This document shows, piece by piece, positions 47,725 to 64,000 of a stretch of DNA of 64,000 nucleotides. The translations under genes and the position numbers were made by a program. The number at the start of each line of letters is the position of its first letter. The first letter of the stretch is position 1. Origin of the DNA: Ascidia mentula (lineage: Eukaryota > Chordata > Ascidiacea > Phlebobranchia > Ascidiidae); contig OX387202.1 of assembly GCA_947561715.1 (NCBI GenBank), positions 8,445,001 to 8,509,000 of the forward strand. Direction: 5' to 3'. Under the pieces are notes generated by a model that worked only from the letters and a program-made list of their open reading frames with translations, did not search any database and had not been told where the DNA came from.

Positions 47725-49090
47725 TGCCGACTAATGGCCGCTGTTTCGACCTATTAAGTCTTATTTAGTTGCGTAATAATAAAACTATTTTCTGGACAGG
47801 GTGTTCTTGTGGTTAAAGACCGCATATCAGTAATTCTATTAAAATAGTTTCGCCCGCGGGGAATGCCCGTCTTAAACTCCCCTGTCATAGAGAGTCTCAG
47901 TTTCGTCACAAGGCAACCGGTGATGCATTGGGGTCAATTTTCTGGTTGAATGAGCAAGAAGTCACGTGGTGTAGCCAGGGCGATTTTCAGCGTGTTTGGT
48001 GCAGTTTTAGTGCATTTTTTGCTCTTCTCAGTCAGTCAGACGTTTGGTGCAGGGTGCTGTGAAAAGTTTAGTTAAAAAACCATCAAAATGTTCAAGGGGA
48101 TGTAGCTCAAAATTGAATCACAGAAGTATACCTTACTTTGTGATTTTATGTTAGGCCCGCCTCTTGGCTACGCAGTAAGGTGAAAATTAGTTGCAAAATA
48201 GTTGCTTCCAAAGCACCCCCTAGGGGGCATTTCGGTCCCCGATCAGTCATTATTTTAGCTAAATGGGCTGCAAAAAATGTAAGATGGTTTTGCGAAAAAA
48301 TGAATCACAAAAACCTCATCAAATTTGCAATTTAATGTTGGCCCTAACCCTTTTCTACGCAATGGCGAAAACAATTGTCACAGGAAAGTTGCTTTGGTTG
48401 CCCCCTGGGACTGTTTTTGCTATCCTGTAGGACAAAAGATCCTCCTGGAGGCTCCTCAGATCCTTGCTGTGTTTTGGAGGATGCAGCTGCAATCAATTTT
48501 TTTTCTCTATGAATAGTACCAGTAGATCTTCATGGGTCACTGACCACAGGAATTGTTGTTGGCAAAAAAGCAAATCACTCAGTATGGGTATTAATGGTGA
48601 CAGCCTTCAAAACTAGATTTTTGGGATTTAATACTGATATGCGGCCTAAAGCTTTTGTGTTCGCTAACGTGATGCATGAACTTTTTCAAATAAGCATCGT
48701 GCCGTTTTGTCCACTCACAGCAAAAGATATAAGTAATTGAATTTTGAGGCTGGCAACGATCGCCGAGAAAAGCCGACTAAATTAGCTGATTATGCAACAC
48801 AGTTATTCTGTCATAGTACCACTTTTTGTCTGGCAGGAGCGTTGACTACGAGTTTGCGTCACGAATGATTTGATTAATTCGCCAGAATCAACCATTAGTC
48901 TATTTTTCGCAATATCGTTCGTAACTGGAAATGTTGGAATCATCAAATTAAATTCAACACAAAGGTGAGGTTAAAGTTATGACATCACACCCAAAATGAA
49001 GGCGCTTTTCTTGTGACCTGCGCAAATAAAGCCTTTTTCTGATGCGACTTCGTGCATGACGTCACAACGATAAAGGTGTCAACCGTTGTT
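47725..49090. mobile_element. Diverged TTAA-element relative (copy 4), interrupted by another element
   Basis: Blocks matching 30750-30930 ('atggccgctgtt', 'ttatttagttg', 'ggacagggtgttcttg', then 'cgctaacgtgat', 'ccgttttgtccactcacag') appear in the same order. They are split by the 829-bp insertion at 47818-48646. Further blocks ('tttttcgcaatat', 'gttcgtaact') match the copy at 24200-24830. The outer limits are approximate and no TTAA ends were seen. Confidence 0.7.
47818..48646. mobile_element. 829-bp TIR element nested in copy 4
   Basis: Inverted tips 'gaccgcatatcagta' and 'tactgatatgcggcc' (one mismatch) are bordered by a 4-bp duplication 'taaa' (47814-47817 and 48647-48650). No transposase is seen. 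A fragment with the same interior motifs is at 32805-32945. Confidence 0.85.
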
Positions 49091-49396
49091 CAGTTTCTGT
49101 TTTTTTATTCTTACGATTTTGACGATACTTTCGTTTTTGTGTTATAAGTCTACTGTTATTTTACCCTCTTCCGTTGGTAAAAAGTGTTACATAAATCGAA
49201 TTAATTTGAAACATTTTATTAACCGTAACATTTGTTAGTTAGAAAAGACTTCAATTGTAAACTACAAAAAACAAAAAAATATTCGACACACAGCGTAAAC
49301 ACGCATTTTGTAGACATAACAATATAATACGTAAATTGCTGGAGTGTCACGGTTCAGGCAGATAAATCAGATGTTCAGATGCAGATGTTTTCCTTG

Positions 49397-50192
49397 TTAG
49401 CTGCATGGTGTGCATTTTTTGCAACTGTATTTACATATGTCCGGCATGTCTGGATATTTAGAATCTTCGTCGCACCAAGATTTGTCTAGCTTTACCCAGT
49501 CCATGCAATACTCGTTTTGATCGATGCAATCTTCAATTACACCAAATATATAATTAAAACATTGCCCGACACTTAGAATAGAGAATAAAATTAATCCACA
49601 ATAAATACGATGCATAAAATGGATTTAGTCTAACCTTGGGAGCAAGTTCCTGGGGGTGGAGGAAGACTGCAACTATCAGCACATACCCCACATGTCTTTT
49701 TGCATAAAACCTTTCCCACCCGGTCCAAGTTGCACCAGTTTTTGATTTTGTATGTCAGGCAGAGATTTGATTTGTCTTCACAAACTTCTCCCGCTTCAAA
49801 AATAACTTTTTTACTTTTTTTACAATTCATTCAAATAGAACTTACGCATCAAGCAATCTGAATCCTGTTCTACGCAAGCTTTGCAAATTCCACATGTTTT
49901 GCGGCAAACTCTTTGATACGCAATTGATTGAAATCCGTAATCTCTGCACCATTTAGTTCCCTCCGTCATGCATAACGGCATGTTGATATCTTTACAGCCG
50001 GATTCTGCAAATAAATAACTATAATCATCTAGATTGTGTATAAAATATTTTTAACTTACCGCAGTCTTGTGCTGAACCCACCACATGGTACATGTTGTCC
50101 CAAGCTATGTTTCGAAGTATTTCCATCCACTGGGCGTCAACTCCCCCCAAGAAGACAAACAGAAGAATCGCTCCAACAAAGGATGATCGCAT
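49397..50192 (-). CDS. Secreted protein with three ShKT domains
   Basis: Four exons keep frame: 50060-50192, 49846-50004, 49635-49793 and 49397-49530 (stop). They encode 194 residues. A signal peptide covers about residues 1-20 ('MRSSFVGAILLFVFLGGVDA'). Three six-cysteine ShKT domains follow, at about 48-85, 102-135 and 152-190, each ending in the C-x3-C-x2-C pattern ('CRKTCGIC', 'CKKTCGVC', 'CKYSCKKC'). ShKT domains occur in many secreted animal proteins, including enzymes, mucosal proteins and potassium-channel-blocking peptides. Nothing here shows which role applies. No catalytic domain is present. A TATA-like box lies about 80 bp upstream of the ATG. Exon and domain edges roughly coincide, as expected for spread by exon duplication. 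Confidence 0.9.
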
Positions 50193-50268
50193 TATTACGT
50201 CTTCGAAATATAGTTGCAAAACTGCTGAAACGTTTTGGAAACAGTGATGGAAACACCACATTCCCTCC

Positions 50269-50276
50269 TTTATATA
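50269..50276 (-). promoter_or_regulatory. TATA box of the ShKT gene
   Basis: TATATAAA on the minus strand, 77-84 bp upstream of the ATG at 50192. The position suits a short 5' UTR. No second candidate is nearby. Confidence 0.6.
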
Positions 50277-51579
50277 CTGTAATTTAAGTGCGAACTTTTT
50301 CTCAAGAGCGCAAAAACATGATTTTGCCTGCGGCCTTTGTATTACTCCAACTTCTGCAAACTTTTAACAAATGTCAGATTGGATAAATGAAGTTGCTATC
50401 ACTTTTTTACTATTGCAAAAAAATACAATTTAATGTAGGCCAAATGATTGCTTTTGAACAATGCTATCTGCGGACTTGCAGTCTTAAAATAGTAATAGCA
50501 GTTTAAAATAGAGCGTTGTTTTAAAGAATTTTATTGTCGGGGTTCAGAAACTTTTTACGAACTATAAAACCCATTACCAGGAATAAAGATTGTTAAAATT
50601 TTATAGCAAAGGTAGTGTTTATTTCATTTGACCACACGGAACATTCTGCAAAATAACGCAACACGGACCTGCGGACTATTCTGGTACAAACATCGACGTC
50701 TACAATTAACACCAAAAAGTGGGTATAGTCTAAAGTCATAATAATTCACCAAAGTTTTATCAACCACATATAGTTTGCCATCGGTTGTCTGATGGATTTT
50801 GCGAATGTCATTCAAAAAACTTACTACCACCTTTCCGAATCAACTACAACGTTTGCGTTGCGTGGTTAATCATTTAATATATTTGGCAACAAAATTTGTG
50901 AAAGTATTATAAAAGCGCATTGAAAAGCAGGAAAGAGGCAGTGAAGTATGACTACAGAAAGTTAAAAGAAATATTAAGGAACATCCGCAAAAGCGGTAAC
51001 AACAAAATTAACCACAAACACATTATATTAGTAGTATTTATAAAATTCACAATGAAGCCTATGGCATTGTCAGGTTTTATAGATGTAACACAAAATTTTG
51101 ATACACATAAATTTTACAAGCAGATGACGGTAAAGGGTGGATTCAAAAACGCAATGTCATACGGAATTCCTGAAGTTTGCGCTCTAATGCGTTTCTTCTA
51201 AGCACCATTTTGCACTAATTCCAAGCACCAAACACAAATAAGCAAGGCACCAAAATCGTGGAACAACTAACTTGTAATTTAGTGTAAATTGATGCTGGCC
51301 AATGGTTTTCGGGCATCTGCTCGAAATTACTATCGTAAGGCGATCGGTGGGATAAAATATACCACGTTAGGAAGCAACTGAGTTCAAGGTATGACGTCAC
51401 CCTGTGAAGTTTCATATGAAATATAGAGGAGTTGGCGGAAAACAACTCTAATTTTGTTGGATTCACTTTCACAGATACTGTGTATGAAAATACGTTTCAT
51501 CAAATTTCATGTTTTCATATACCAAACTGTTTTAATATTTACTGCAATGCGCGGAAGGCAACACTTAATTCGACTCTTA
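50277..51579. other. Intergenic region between the ShKT and HECW-type genes
   Basis: Contains the 3' flank of the HECW-type gene. Two short open frames (50624-50830 minus; 50920-51201 plus) have no recognisable domain and are not called. No repeat was recognised. Confidence 0.3.

Positions 51580-64000
<12,421 letters not shown>

Noticed and set aside
50920-51201. A 93-codon plus-strand frame between the ShKT and HECW genes
   Set aside because: The start is low in complexity and no family or splice partners were recognised.

Overview
The window looks like nuclear DNA of an AT-rich, intron-rich invertebrate. Five genes are recognisably animal: a USP31/USP43-type deubiquitinase, DNA ligase IV, a mu-crystallin/ketimine reductase, a secreted ShKT-domain protein and a HECW-type HECT ubiquitin ligase. 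Short AT-rich introns, GT-AG splicing, and BEL/Pao, Gypsy, hAT, pogo-like and TTAA-flanked elements fit an invertebrate deuterostome such as a tunicate, but the species cannot be fixed from sequence alone.

Layout. Positions 1-5556 are a tandem satellite (139-bp unit, with a 108-bp variant lacking one 31-bp block) arranged in higher-order blocks of about 660 bp. It abuts a BEL/Pao retrotransposon fossil (about 5600-11755), into which a short Gypsy-family element with matching 616-bp LTRs has inserted (8376-11650). Next come a TTAA-flanked non-autonomous transposon (12328-13185), the USP31/43-like gene (13646-21380, +) and an unrecognised four-exon gene (22536-23922, +). From 24.2 to 32.6 kb lies repeat-rich DNA: an hAT MITE, a second BEL/Pao fossil on the minus strand invaded by two MITEs, and two inverted copies of a tRNA-derived SINE.

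The second half is gene-dense. DNA ligase IV (33475-43381, -, 18 coding exons) faces the mu-crystallin gene (44800-47189, +, 8 exons). The 1.4 kb between their start codons is almost filled by a 1.29-kb foldback element. The first ligase intron carries a compact element with minisatellite-like inverted ends and a partial gene encoding the C-terminus of a Ulp1-type cysteine protease joined to a PHD finger. A four-exon ShKT gene (49397-50192, -) follows. The 3' part of a HECW-type ligase (51580-64000, -, 26 exons in the window, 5' end outside) carries two WW domains, a complete HECT domain and, unusually, a PDZ-like exon.

The genes form no operon or pathway. The ligase repairs DNA double-strand breaks, while USP and HECW act on opposite sides of ubiquitin signalling. 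The exon models were built by checking splice sites and reading phase by hand, and all host exon chains given keep frame throughout.
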